This document shows positions 18,336 to 26,633 of a stretch of DNA of 64,000 bases, piece after piece. Position numbers and translations under genes: made by a program. How positions within the stretch are numbered: position 1 is the stretch's first letter; each line of letters begins with the position of its first letter. Location: the NCBI RefSeq assembly GCF_035989885.1, contig NZ_CP108518.1, forward strand, positions 3,392,501 through 3,456,500. Reading direction: 5' to 3'. Source of the stretch: Streptomyces sp. NBC_01232. GTDB taxonomy: Bacteria > Actinomycetota > Actinomycetes > Streptomycetales > Streptomycetaceae. Under the pieces are notes generated by a model. It was not told the DNA's origin. It saw only the letters and a program-made list of their open reading frames with translations, and did not search any database.

Positions 18336-18423
18336 TGCCCGCGGAGCCCCGGCTCCTTCGAGCTCCGGCCCGCCCCTGCAGCAACCGCCAGCACGACTGA
18401 CATCCGTCGAGGTACCCCCCACG
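18336..18423 (+). promoter_or_regulatory. Possible attenuator between leader ORF and cysteine dioxygenase
   Basis: This segment holds overlapping inverted repeats: GGAGCC-cc-GGCTCC (about 18342-18355) and CCGGCTC..GAGCTCCGG (about 18349-18368). It also holds CAGCAAC (18379-18385), complementary to GTTGCTG within the Cys codons (18316-18322). The gene's GAGG ribosome site is at 18409-18412. Mutually exclusive folds are possible. Folding energy was not computed. Confidence 0.45.
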
Positions 18424-18954
18424 ATGAACAGCACGCACAGCGCCACCTCCGCCGCTCCCGCCACCGTCGAGAGCGACCTCCAGATCGCCGGCGACATCCT
18501 CGCCGTCCAGCACCTCCTCCAGCCCGCCCGCGAACATCCGGCCACCGTCGCCGAGTTCGTCGGGCTCGCCCGCTCCATCGCCGAGGACCGCGCCGCCTGG
18601 GAGCACCTCGTCCAGTACGACGCCACCACCCGCTGGTACCACCGGCTGCGCACCGGCCCCGGCTACGAGGTCTGGCTGCTCAGCTGGGTCCCCGGCCAGG
18701 GCAGCGGCCCGCACGACCACGGCGCCTCCTCCGGCGTCATGACCGTGCTGCAGGGCGAGCTCACCGAGCACACCGCCCGCGGCGGGCTCACCCACCGTCC
18801 CGGCACCCAGCGCGTCCTCGCCCCCGGCCACGCACACGAGGTCGTCAACGACACCCTCGACGGAGCGGTCAGCCTGCACGTGTACTTCCCCGGCCTGACC
18901 GAAATGCCCATGCACAGCTGCTCCCCGGCCGAAACGGCTTCCGTACCCGCCTGA
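18424..18954 (+). CDS. Cysteine dioxygenase family protein
   Basis: The 176-residue cupin protein is expected to oxidise cysteine to cysteine sulfinate using non-haem iron. The iron site is visible as H97 and H99 in GSGPHDHGASSG and H152 in SLHVYFPGL; the cupin glutamate E112 sits in VLQGELTEH. The length fits bacterial members. ATG 18424 is preceded by GAGG at 11 bases and by the poly-Cys leader ORF, which supports cysteine as the effector. fbiA starts 29 bases after it on the same strand, so readthrough into fbiAB is possible. From memory it corresponds to SCO3035. Confidence 0.9.
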   Translation: MNSTHSATSAAPATVESDLQIAGDILAVQHLLQPAREHPATVAEFVGLARSIAEDRAAWEHLVQYDATTRWYHRLRTGPGYEVWLLSWVPGQGSGPHDHGASSGVMTVLQGELTEHTARGGLTHRPGTQRVLAPGHAHEVVNDTLDGAVSLHVYFPGLTEMPMHSCSPAETASVPA

Positions 18955-18983
18955 CCGGCAGCCTGCCCTGACAGACTGTCCGC

Positions 18984-19943
18984 ATGCGCATTGTTGTTCT
19001 GGCCGGCGGTATAGGCGGCGCCCGGTTCCTGTCCGGACTCAAGTCGGCCGTGCCCGACGCGGACATCACGGTCATCGGCAACACCGGTGACGACATTCAC
19101 CTCTTCGGACTCAAGGTCTGCCCCGACCTGGACACGGTGATGTACACCCTCGGCGGTGGCATCAACGAGGACCAGGGCTGGGGCCGCAGCGACGAGTCCT
19201 TCACCGTCAAGGAGGAACTCGCGGCGTACGGGGTCGGACCCACCTGGTTCGGCCTCGGCGACCGCGACTTCGCCACCCACATCGTGCGGACCCAGATGCT
19301 CGGCGCCGGATACCCGCTGAGCGCCGTCACCGAGGCCCTGTGCGACCGCTGGCAGCCCGGCGTACGGCTGCTGCCCATGTCCGACGACCGGGTCGAGACC
19401 CACGTCGCGATCACCGAGGCCGGCACCGGCGAACGCCGCGTCATCCACTTCCAGGAGTACTGGGTCCGGCTGCGCGCCTCGGTGGACGCGGAGGCCGTCG
19501 TACCCGTGGGCGCCGAGCAGGCCAAGCCCGCCCCCGGCGTGCTGGAGGCCATCGCAGCCGCCGACGTGATCATCTTCCCGCCGTCCAACCCCGTGGTCTC
19601 GGTCGGCACGATCCTCGCCGTCCCCGGCATCCGGGACGCCGTGGCCTCCGCCGGGGCGCCCGTCGTGGGCCTCTCCCCCATCGTCGGGGGCGCGCCCGTG
19701 CGCGGGATGGCCGACAAGGTGCTCGCCGCGGTGGGCGTCGAGTCCACGGCCGCCGCCGTGGCCCTGCACTACGGGACCGGACTGCTCGACGGCTGGCTCG
19801 TGGACACCTCGGACGCGGACGCCGTCGCGGAGGTGGAGGCCGCCGGGATCACCTGCCGCGCGGTGCCGCTGATGATGACCGACCTGGAGGCCACCGCGGA
19901 GATGGCCCGGGCCGCACTGGAGCTGGCGGAGGCCTCCCGGTGA
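18984..19943 (+). CDS. fbiA: 2-phospho-L-lactate transferase family enzyme of F420 biosynthesis (FbiA/CofD)
   Basis: The 319-residue enzyme transfers the activated phosphoenolpyruvate or phospholactate moiety to the deazaflavin Fo, giving (dehydro-)F420-0. The N-terminal nucleotide loop [19 protein letters not shown], the NTGDD motif (about 32-36), [13 protein letters not shown] and the [19 protein letters not shown] region are CofD hallmarks. ATG 18984 starts the conserved sequence. Its TGA overlaps the GTG of fbiB, so the two are translationally coupled. In mycobacteria these genes also lie next to whiB2. Confidence 0.95.
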   Translation: MRIVVLAGGIGGARFLSGLKSAVPDADITVIGNTGDDIHLFGLKVCPDLDTVMYTLGGGINEDQGWGRSDESFTVKEELAAYGVGPTWFGLGDRDFATHIVRTQMLGAGYPLSAVTEALCDRWQPGVRLLPMSDDRVETHVAITEAGTGERRVIHFQEYWVRLRASVDAEAVVPVGAEQAKPAPGVLEAIAAADVIIFPPSNPVVSVGTILAVPGIRDAVASAGAPVVGLSPIVGGAPVRGMADKVLAAVGVESTAAAVALHYGTGLLDGWLVDTSDADAVAEVEAAGITCRAVPLMMTDLEATAEMARAALELAEASR

Positions 19944-21238
19944 CGCAGGTGCCCTCGTACGAGGTGCGGGCGCTCGACGGGATACCGGAGGTCGGGCCGG
20001 GCGACGACCTGGCGAAGCTGATCACGACGGCCGCCCCCGACCTGCGCGACGGGGACGTCCTGCTGGTCACCTCGAAGATCGTCTCCAAGGCCGAGGGCCG
20101 GATCGTCGAGGCGGACTCGCGCGAGGCCGCGATAGACGCCGAGACCGTACGGGTGGTCGCGCGCCGGGGTCCGCTGCGGATCGTCGAGAACCGGCAGGGC
20201 CTGGTCATGGCCGCGGCCGGCGTGGACGCCTCCAACACCGCCCCCGGCACGGTGCTGCTGCTGCCCGAGGACCCGGACGCCTCGGCCGCCGCGATCCGCG
20301 CCGGGGTGCGCGACGCCCTGTCCGTGGACGTGGGCGTGGTCGTCACGGACACCTTCGGCCGACCGTGGCGCACCGGGCTGACGGACGTGGCGATCGGCTC
20401 GGCCGGCGTACGGGTCCTGGACGACCTGCGCGGCGGCACGGACGGGCACGGCAATCCGCTGAGCGCGACGGTGGTGGCGACCGCGGACGAGCTGGCCGCC
20501 GCCGGTGACCTGGTCAAGGGGAAGGCCGCCGGCCTGCCGGTGGCCGTCGTCCGCGGGCTGGCCCACGTCCTGGGCGAGGGATCCTCCGCCCGGGACCTGG
20601 TGCGCTCCCCGGCCGACGACATGTTCCGGCTGGGGACCTCGGAGGCGGTACGGGAAGCCGTGACGCAGCGCCGTACCGTACGGGCCTTCACGGCGGAGCC
20701 GGTGGACCCGGGCGCGGTGCGGCGGGCGGTGGCGGCGGCCGTGACGGCCCCGGCCCCGCACCACACGACGCCGTGGCGGTTCGTGCTGCTGGAGTCCGAG
20801 GCCTCCCGGGTCCGGCTGCTGGACGCGATGCGGGACGCGTGGATCGCGGACCTGCGGGCGGACGGCAAGTCCGAGGAGTCCGTCGCGAAGCGGGTCAGGC
20901 GCGGGGACGTGCTGCGGGCCGCCCCGTACCTGGTGGTGCCGTGTCTGGTGACGGACGGAGCGCACCACTACGGGCACGCCCGGCGGGACACGGCGGAGCG
21001 GGAGATGTTCGTGGTCGCGATGGGCGCGGGCGTGCAGAACCTGCTGGTCGCGCTGGCCGGCGAGCGGCTCGGGTCGGCGTGGGTGTCCTCGACGATGTTC
21101 TGCCGGGACGTGGTGCGGGAGGTGCTGGAGCTGCCGCAGGACTGGGACCCGATGGGAACGGTGGCGGTCGGCCACCCGGCGGCGGCCCCGCCGGACCGGC
21201 CGGGGCGCTCGGCGGCGGACTTCATCGAGGTGCGGTGA
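19940..21238 (+). CDS. fbiB: Coenzyme F420-0:L-glutamate ligase with nitroreductase-like domain (FbiB)
   Basis: The 432-residue bifunctional protein adds the polyglutamate tail of F420 through its N-terminal CofE domain (about 5-240). Motifs include [19 protein letters not shown] and [24 protein letters not shown]. The C-terminal FMN-binding nitroreductase-type domain (about 245-432, [22 protein letters not shown] onward) reduces dehydro-F420-0 in mycobacterial FbiB. The start is GTG 19940, overlapping the fbiA stop as GTGA. The next gene is on the opposite strand, with a palindromic element between. Confidence 0.95.
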   Translation: MTQVPSYEVRALDGIPEVGPGDDLAKLITTAAPDLRDGDVLLVTSKIVSKAEGRIVEADSREAAIDAETVRVVARRGPLRIVENRQGLVMAAAGVDASNTAPGTVLLLPEDPDASAAAIRAGVRDALSVDVGVVVTDTFGRPWRTGLTDVAIGSAGVRVLDDLRGGTDGHGNPLSATVVATADELAAAGDLVKGKAAGLPVAVVRGLAHVLGEGSSARDLVRSPADDMFRLGTSEAVREAVTQRRTVRAFTAEPVDPGAVRRAVAAAVTAPAPHHTTPWRFVLLESEASRVRLLDAMRDAWIADLRADGKSEESVAKRVRRGDVLRAAPYLVVPCLVTDGAHHYGHARRDTAEREMFVVAMGAGVQNLLVALAGERLGSAWVSSTMFCRDVVREVLELPQDWDPMGTVAVGHPAAAPPDRPGRSAADFIEVR

Positions 21239-21375
21239 CGCCTGCGGCGAGCCCGTGCGACCGGCGGGGCCGTCCCCGCCCTGCCGGGCGAGCCCGTGTG
21301 ACCGAGGGCGACGCGCGAGGCGCGGCGCCGTCCGCCGCGGGCCCGCCCTGATCGGCGAGGACCCGACAGGACCTA

Positions 21376-21540
21376 AGGCCGTCTCTTTCGGATCTTGTCG
21401 GCCGAGCCCGCGTTGTCCGGTGCCGTGCATCGCAAGGCGGAGGAGCTCCCCGCGTACTGGACGTACTCGGGAGCCCCGACAACACAGCGAGGTGCGGTGC
21501 CGGGCAACGCGGGCCCGACAAGATCCGAAAGAGACGGCCT
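21376..21540. mobile_element. MITE-like palindromic element, about 165 bp
   Basis: Perfect 26-bp terminal inverted repeats (21376-21401 and 21515-21540; outer bases AGGCCGTCTCTTTCGGATCT) enclose sequence that is itself an imperfect palindrome. For example GCCCGCGTTG occurs in opposite orientation at both ends, and GTACT-ggac-GTACTC lies near the centre. CTA occurs just outside the left end and at the right boundary. There is no coding capacity. The ends resemble those I recall from IS5-type elements of Streptomyces, so this may be a non-autonomous derivative. Its right end overlaps the stop codon of the DNA glycosylase gene. The remaining bases 21239-21375 show no gene. Confidence 0.75.
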
Positions 21541-22552
21541 AGAGGCGGCCGATGTCGCCGCGCGGCATGCGGGGCGCGCGGCGGGGCGGGGTGCGGCCCG
21601 CGAGCAGGATGAGGCGGGCCGCGCGGTGGCGCTGGCCGGCGTACGGGGCGAGGAGCTCCAGCATGGCGGCGTCGTCGGCGTCGCGGTCGCCCGCGAGGGC
21701 GTAGCCGATGATGCCCGGCAGGTGGAGGTCGCCGGTGGTGACCGCGTCGGGGTCGCCGTTGCTGCGCTGGAGGGTCTCGGCGGAGGTCCACGGGCCGATG
21801 CCCGGGACGGCCTCCAGCCGGCGCACGGCGTCGGGCAGGTCCATCGCGGCGGCCTCCTCCAGGCGGTCCGCCACCCGGGCCGCCCGCACGACGGTGGCGG
21901 AGCGCTTGGCGTCGACCCCGGCCTTGTGCCAGTCCCAGGACGGGATCATGGCCCAGGTGCGTGCCTCGGGCAGGACGTACAGCTCGGGGCCGGGGCCCGG
22001 CGCGGGCTCGCCGTACTGCCGGACGAGGCGGCGCCAGGCGCGGTAGGCCTCGTCGGCGGTGACCTTCTGTTCCAGGACCGTGGGGATCAGGGATTCCAGG
22101 ACCAGGCCGGTGCGGGTGAGGCGCAGGCCGGGACGGCGGCGGTGGCTGGCGTGCACCAGACGGTGGCGGGGCACGAAGGCGGCGGGGTCGTCGCCCGCGC
22201 CGAGGAGCGCCGGCAGCTGTTCGAGGAACCAGCCGGCGCCGGGGCCCCAGGCCTCGGCGGTGATCTCGTGGCCGGTCCCGACGACGCGCAGGGTGGCGGC
22301 GAGGCCCTCGGGGCTGCGGCCGGTACGCCAGACGGAGCCGTCGGGGGTGGTGCGGAAGGTCGGGTCGCCGGGGCCGCGGCGCAGCGGGCCGAGGACCAGC
22401 CCGAGGTCGACGGGGCCGTCGGGGGTCCAGCGGCGTTCCTTGGCCCCGGTGGCGGCCCCTGGGACGGCGCCGGTGGCGGCGCGGACGGCGGGTACGTCGG
22501 TCCGGCCGCCGCGGACGGCGGCGCGGGTGAGGGGATCGAAGCGGCCGGCCAT
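21539..22552 (-). CDS. DNA-3-methyladenine glycosylase II-like protein (HhH-GPD, AlkA family)
   Basis: The 337-residue protein carries a helix-hairpin-helix GPD base-excision domain in its C-terminal half. The hairpin reads LEAVPGIGPWTSAETL (about 259-274) and the catalytic aspartate lies in TTGDLHLPGI (about 287). The N-terminal half (about 80-170) fits the AlkA beta domain. It is expected to remove alkylated purines from DNA. ATG 22552 (MAGRFDPLT) was chosen because the 43 upstream codons are GC-rich repeat-like sequence. The TAG stop (21541-21539) coincides with the edge of the MITE-like element, so the natural C-terminus may have been altered. Confidence 0.83.
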   Translation of the reverse strand: MAGRFDPLTRAAVRGGRTDVPAVRAATGAVPGAATGAKERRWTPDGPVDLGLVLGPLRRGPGDPTFRTTPDGSVWRTGRSPEGLAATLRVVGTGHEITAEAWGPGAGWFLEQLPALLGAGDDPAAFVPRHRLVHASHRRRPGLRLTRTGLVLESLIPTVLEQKVTADEAYRAWRRLVRQYGEPAPGPGPELYVLPEARTWAMIPSWDWHKAGVDAKRSATVVRAARVADRLEEAAAMDLPDAVRRLEAVPGIGPWTSAETLQRSNGDPDAVTTGDLHLPGIIGYALAGDRDADDAAMLELLAPYAGQRHRAARLILLAGRTPPRRAPRMPRGDIGRL

Positions 22553-22711
22553 GCCCCGAGCGTAGCGCTGCCCGGCCGAGTCCCCGGAGCCCTGGATGTT
22601 CCCGCCCCGCCTGCGTTCGAGGCGCAGGGGTCCGGGGAGCCGGGGGCGGGGGCCGGGAGCCGGGGGCGGCACCCCCGGCAACGGCGCCGACCCCGCCGAC
22701 CCCGCCGAAGG

Positions 22712-24100
22712 CTACGGCCGGCCCTGGAGCTTGGCCGAGGCCGTACGGGTCGTGCCCAGCTTGCCGTAGAGCTTCGTGCCGGGGCACTGGGTGGCGAAGC
22801 CGTCCCGGTGGCCGGAGATGACGTTCATCGACACGAGCTTCCCCTTGGGGAAGCGGTTCCCTCCGCCCGATGTCAGGGTCGTCTTCGCGCGCGGGTCCCG
22901 GCCGAAGAGGCCGAGCTTCCAGGCCGTGAGGCGGGCGACCGCGTCGACCGCCACCGCCGGCGGGGCGCTGGAGGTGAAGGTGCCCAGTACGGCGACGCCC
23001 ATGCTGTTGGTGTTGAAGCCCATGGTGTGCGCGCCGAGGACCGCCTTGGAGACTCCGCCCGCGCGGCCCTCGTAGACCGTGCCGCACTTGTCCACGGCGA
23101 AGTTGTAGCCGAAGTCCCGCCAGCCGCTGCTGATCACGTGGTAGCGGTACAGGCTGCGCAGGACCGCGGGGGCGTCCTTGCAGGCGTAGTTGTTGCCGGA
23201 GGCGCTGTGGTGGACGAAGGCCGCCTTGACCGTGCTCGTGTAGACGAAGCCCGACTCGCGCAGGCCCTCGTCGGCGCCCCAGCCCTTGCGGGTGACGATC
23301 CGCGGGCGCGGGCCGATGAACGGGGCGGCGGCCGCGGTCAGCCCGCCGTCGCTCGCGAAGATCGCGTCGGCGGTGGAGTCGGCCTTGTCGAGGGCGGTGA
23401 TCTCGTTCGCGCCGAGCGAGGCGTGCGGGAGGTTCGCGGACGAGGACTCCGCCATCTCCATCGTCATGGCGGGCACCGCGACCTCGCCCTTGCCGTCGCC
23501 CTCGGGGCCGGTGTTCTTGCCGTCGGAGCCCGCGGCGGGGGTTTCCTCGCCCGGATCGACCAGCTCGATCCGCATGCCGGTGGGCAGCCGGGAGGGGGCG
23601 CGTGTGGTGGGGGCGCCGGGTTCCGCCTGGACGCGGATCTCCACGCCGTCGGACTCGCCCACCCACAGCGGGGCGGTGGCGCCGCGGATCCGGCGGGAGC
23701 CGCGTTCCGCCGCGTCGGGGTCGGCGGCGTGCTCGCCGTTGTGGGTCTCGACGTCCTGCCAGTCCGACCAGGTGGCGGTCAGGGTGGAGCGGGTCCGTAC
23801 CTGGACCCGGCCGTGCAGTTCGGTGGCGGCGTCGTCCCAGACCACGCCGACCAGGGAGAACGTCTTGACCTCGCGTGCGGTCAGGCCCTGCGTCTCCGGG
23901 CGGGCCGGGGAGGCGCTCATTCCGGGTACTCCGGGCGTGCGCGTCGCCGCGGGTCCCAGGGGGACGAGCGGCAGCGATTGGGTGGACCCGGCGGGGGCTA
24001 CGGGGGCGGTCTCGGCCAGGGCGGGAGTGGGGAGCGCGAGGGGCAGGGCCAGTACGGCGGCCGTCGCGACGCCGATCGAAGAAGCAAGGAATCCACGCAT
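22712..24100 (-). CDS. Secreted N-acetylmuramoyl-L-alanine amidase (PGRP / amidase_2 type)
   Basis: The protein (about 462 residues) begins MRGFLASSIGVATAAVLALPL with a signal peptide cleaved near ALA-ET (about 29). A linker and non-catalytic N-terminal region (about 70-250) follow. The C-terminal peptidoglycan recognition domain (about 270-450) has zinc-type residues: H in AAFVHHSASGNN, and H and C in ISGHRDGFATQCPG. GTMGxNTxSMGVAVLG-like sequence is typical of bacterial PGRPs. It should cut the lactyl-peptide bond of peptidoglycan. ATG 24100 lacks a clear ribosome site; GTG 24124 is an alternative. It is divergent from the TIGR03089 gene. Confidence 0.88.
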   Translation of the reverse strand: MRGFLASSIGVATAAVLALPLALPTPALAETAPVAPAGSTQSLPLVPLGPAATRTPGVPGMSASPARPETQGLTAREVKTFSLVGVVWDDAATELHGRVQVRTRSTLTATWSDWQDVETHNGEHAADPDAAERGSRRIRGATAPLWVGESDGVEIRVQAEPGAPTTRAPSRLPTGMRIELVDPGEETPAAGSDGKNTGPEGDGKGEVAVPAMTMEMAESSSANLPHASLGANEITALDKADSTADAIFASDGGLTAAAAPFIGPRPRIVTRKGWGADEGLRESGFVYTSTVKAAFVHHSASGNNYACKDAPAVLRSLYRYHVISSGWRDFGYNFAVDKCGTVYEGRAGGVSKAVLGAHTMGFNTNSMGVAVLGTFTSSAPPAVAVDAVARLTAWKLGLFGRDPRAKTTLTSGGGNRFPKGKLVSMNVISGHRDGFATQCPGTKLYGKLGTTRTASAKLQGRP

Positions 24101-24239
24101 GAAAAGGATGGTGAGCACGCTCACCGCCCGGCGCCATCCGAGATCTGACGCTCCGTCCGACCCGCCCGGCGCACCCCTCCCCCGTACGGAGGAGCCGGTG
24201 GCCCCCGTACGGGGGACGGGCCCGCGTACGCTGGGCCGG

Positions 24240-24989
24240 GTGAACGCCACTGACCGCACCCCTGCCGACCTGCTGCGATCCGCGCTCGCCGCCGATCCGG
24301 GCCGCCCGCTCGTCACCTTCTACGACGACGCCACCGGCGAGCGCGTCGAATTGTCCGTCGCGACCTTCGCCAATTGGGTGGCCAAGACCGCCAATCTGCT
24401 CCAGGGGGATCTGGGGGCCGAGCCCGGGGACCGGCTCGCGCTGATGCTGCCGGCGCACTGGCAGAGCGCGGTCTGGCTGCTCGCCTGTGCCTCGGTCGGG
24501 GTCGTCGCCGAGGTCGGCGGCGATCCGGCCGGTGCGGATCTCGTCGTCAGCGGGCCGGACACCCTGGAGGAGGCCCTGGCGTGCGGCGGTGAGCGGGTGG
24601 CGCTCGCGCTGCGGCCGCTGGGCGGCCGGTTCCCGCAGCCGCCGGCCGGGTTCGCCGACTACGCGGTGGAGGTGCCGGGGCAGGGCGACCGCTTCGCGCC
24701 CTTCGTGCCGGTGGATCCCGAGGGCCCGGCGCTGGTCGTCGGCGGCGAGGAGCTCACGCAGGCGGAGCTTGTGGTCCGCGCCCGCGAGGACGCGGCGAAG
24801 CTGGGCCTCGGCGAGGGCTCCCGGGTGCTGACCGGACGGGGCTACGACACCTGGGACGGCCTCTCGGCAGGGCTCTACGCGGCGCTGGCCGCGGGCGGGT
24901 CCGTGGTGCTGTGCCGGAACCTGGACCGGCTCCCGGCGGACGGGCTGGAGCGGCGCAGCGAGAGCGAGCGCATCACCCACACCGTCTGA
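24240..24989 (+). CDS. TIGR03089 family protein (truncated acyl-adenylate synthetase-like)
   Basis: The 249-residue protein begins VNATDRTPADLLRSALAADPGRPLVTFYDDATGERVELS and looks like the first part of an AMP-dependent acyl-CoA synthetase. It lacks the ATP-binding TSGTTGxPK motif and the C-terminal domain. This is the known TIGR03089 family, typical of actinobacteria and often beside LCP genes (Rv3268 next to Rv3267). The natural length is this short, so it is not a broken gene. GTG 24240 was chosen by homology of the N-terminus. A 15-bp hairpin follows at 25071. Confidence 0.85.
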   Translation: MNATDRTPADLLRSALAADPGRPLVTFYDDATGERVELSVATFANWVAKTANLLQGDLGAEPGDRLALMLPAHWQSAVWLLACASVGVVAEVGGDPAGADLVVSGPDTLEEALACGGERVALALRPLGGRFPQPPAGFADYAVEVPGQGDRFAPFVPVDPEGPALVVGGEELTQAELVVRAREDAAKLGLGEGSRVLTGRGYDTWDGLSAGLYAALAAGGSVVLCRNLDRLPADGLERRSESERITHTV

Positions 24990-25039
24990 TCGCCGTCCGG
25001 AAGCCCGTCGCCCACACTGGTGAAGAGCAGGTACGGGCG

Positions 25040-25056
25040 ATTTGTCACCCGCATGG
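25040..25056 (+). promoter_or_regulatory. Motif shared upstream of two LCP genes (copy 1)
   Basis: ATTTGTCACCCGCATGG occurs 118 bases before the first LCP gene. A second copy differing at one base lies at 26481-26497, before the second LCP gene. It may be part of a common promoter or operator. Confidence 0.4.
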
Positions 25057-25070
25057 CCCTAGACAAGCCC

Positions 25071-25104
25071 CTGCCCCCGGGCTGCTCCGGCAGCCCGGGG
25101 GCAG
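25071..25104 (+). terminator. Hairpin after the TIGR03089 gene
   Basis: A perfect 15-bp stem, CTGCCCCCGGGCTGC with its complement and a TCCG loop. It can terminate the TIGR03089 message. If the motif at 25040 is a promoter, the hairpin would lie in the leader of the first LCP gene. Confidence 0.7.
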
Positions 25105-25173
25105 CATCGGCAGTGGCCGTGCTCACCCGTACGGCCGACGGCCCAAGTCGTAGCGGCGAGGGGACGGACGCCA

Positions 25174-26412
25174 GTGAGGGACAGCGCAGGCATACCGGAC
25201 GACGCCGAAGCGGCCGGGGGCGCGGGACGCCCCCAGCGCAGCCGCGGGCGCCGGCGCCGGCTGCTGCGCCGGACCGGCCTCGGGGCCGCCTTCCTGGTCC
25301 TGGCGGGCACGGCCACCGGCTGGTGGCTCTACAACAAGCTCGACGGGAACATCACCGAGGACACCTCGGCCGCGGCCGAGCTGAGGCGGTACGAGCGGGA
25401 ACGCCCGGCGCACCTGGCCACCGGGTCCCAGAACATCCTGCTGATCGGCTCCGACTCCCGCTCCGGCAGGAACAACGCCGGGTACGGCCGGGACAAGGGC
25501 ACCCAGCGCTCGGACACCACGATCCTGCTGCACCTGCCGCAGGACCGCAGGAGCGCGACCGCGGTGTCGATACCCCGGGACCTGATGACGGACATCCCCA
25601 CCTGCCGCAAGACGGACGGGAGCCGCACCGGCGAGCAGTTCGCGCAGTTCAACTGGGCCTTCCAGTGGGGCGGGGCCGCCTGCACGATCCGTACCGTCGA
25701 GAAGCTCACGGGGATCCGGATCGACCACCACATGGTGATCGACTTCGGCGGGTTCAAGAAGATGGTCGACGCCATCGGCGGGGTGGAGGTCTGCCTCAAG
25801 GAGCCGGTGAACGACTCCGAGGCCAAGCTGCGGCTGGCCGCCGGGCGCCAGACCCTGCGGGGCGAGCAGGCGCTGGGCTACGTCCGCGCCCGCCACAGCC
25901 TGGGCAACGGCAGTGACACCGAACGGATGGACCGGCAGCAGCAGTTCCTCGGTTCGCTCGTCAAGAAGGTGCAGAGCAACGGGGTGCTGCTCAATCCGGC
26001 CCGGCTGTACCCGCTGCTGGACGCGGCGACCTCCTCGGTGACCACGGACCCGGGGCTGGCCTCGCTGCGCGGCCTGTACGAACTCGTACGGGGCATGCGG
26101 GACATACCAACTGATCAGGTTAAGTTCCTGACGGTACCCCGCAAACCCTATGCACCGAACCCGAACAGGGACGAGCTGGTCGAACCCGATGCTGAACAGC
26201 TGTTCCAGCAGCTGCGGATGGACAAGCCGGTCACGGTCGCCCCGCCGGAGCCCACCCCGGCCACGGACGCGGCCGAGGCCCCCGGGACGGGCACGGAAGC
26301 CGGCGCGGACGCCGGTGCGGAGGCAGAGCTCACGGACGAGGGAACCATCACACCCCCGGTTCCCGTCCCCACTTTCACCGGAACCACTGCAGGGAACGCC
26401 GACTGCCGGTAA
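25174..26412 (+). CDS. LCP family protein 1 (LytR-CpsA-Psr glycopolymer ligase)
   Basis: The 412-residue protein has a basic cytoplasmic N-terminus, one membrane segment (about 32-52) and an extracellular LCP domain (about 85-330). Motifs include NILLIGSDSRSG, TQRSDTTILLHL, SIPRDLMTDIP, IDHHMVIDFGGFKKMVDAIGGVEVC and QALGYVRARHSLGNGSD. LCP enzymes move polyprenyl-phosphate-linked glycopolymers onto peptidoglycan. There is no LytR_C domain; the tail is Pro/Ala/Glu-rich. GTG 25174 has GAGGGG upstream. It is the first of five LCP genes in this 10-kb stretch. Confidence 0.92.
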   Translation: MRDSAGIPDDAEAAGGAGRPQRSRGRRRRLLRRTGLGAAFLVLAGTATGWWLYNKLDGNITEDTSAAAELRRYERERPAHLATGSQNILLIGSDSRSGRNNAGYGRDKGTQRSDTTILLHLPQDRRSATAVSIPRDLMTDIPTCRKTDGSRTGEQFAQFNWAFQWGGAACTIRTVEKLTGIRIDHHMVIDFGGFKKMVDAIGGVEVCLKEPVNDSEAKLRLAAGRQTLRGEQALGYVRARHSLGNGSDTERMDRQQQFLGSLVKKVQSNGVLLNPARLYPLLDAATSSVTTDPGLASLRGLYELVRGMRDIPTDQVKFLTVPRKPYAPNPNRDELVEPDAEQLFQQLRMDKPVTVAPPEPTPATDAAEAPGTGTEAGADAGAEAELTDEGTITPPVPVPTFTGTTAGNADCR

Positions 26413-26480
26413 AGCAATCCCAAAAGCCGGTGACCGAACCGAGTGGGATGGGTGTTTCGCCCCGTTATAAGGGGAGTGGA

Positions 26481-26497
26481 ATTTGTCACCAGCATGG
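26481..26497 (+). promoter_or_regulatory. Motif shared upstream of two LCP genes (copy 2)
   Basis: ATTTGTCACCAGCATGG lies 137 bases before the second LCP gene and matches 16 of 17 bases of the copy at 25040-25056. The two LCP genes are paralogues, so this may be ancestral promoter sequence retained after duplication. Confidence 0.4.
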
Positions 26498-26633
26498 TTT
26501 GCCGCCGAACAGGGCGGATAGGGTGAGCGATCCGGTGCCCGGCCGGACCAGAGGCGGGCACCAGCAGCCGGATCGTTGACCGTGCGCCCGGGGGAGGCGC
26601 GTCGCGAGGCACCGACGGAGGATTCGAGCAACC

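Noticed and set aside
21395..24148. 917-codon plus-strand frame antisense to the glycosylase and amidase genes
   Set aside because: The Gly/Ala/Arg-rich translation has no recognisable domain. The minus-strand genes show clear catalytic motifs.
24240..24989. Truncated acyl-CoA synthetase pseudogene
   Set aside because: The short form without the ATP-binding motif is the normal length of the TIGR03089 family, so it is not a broken gene.
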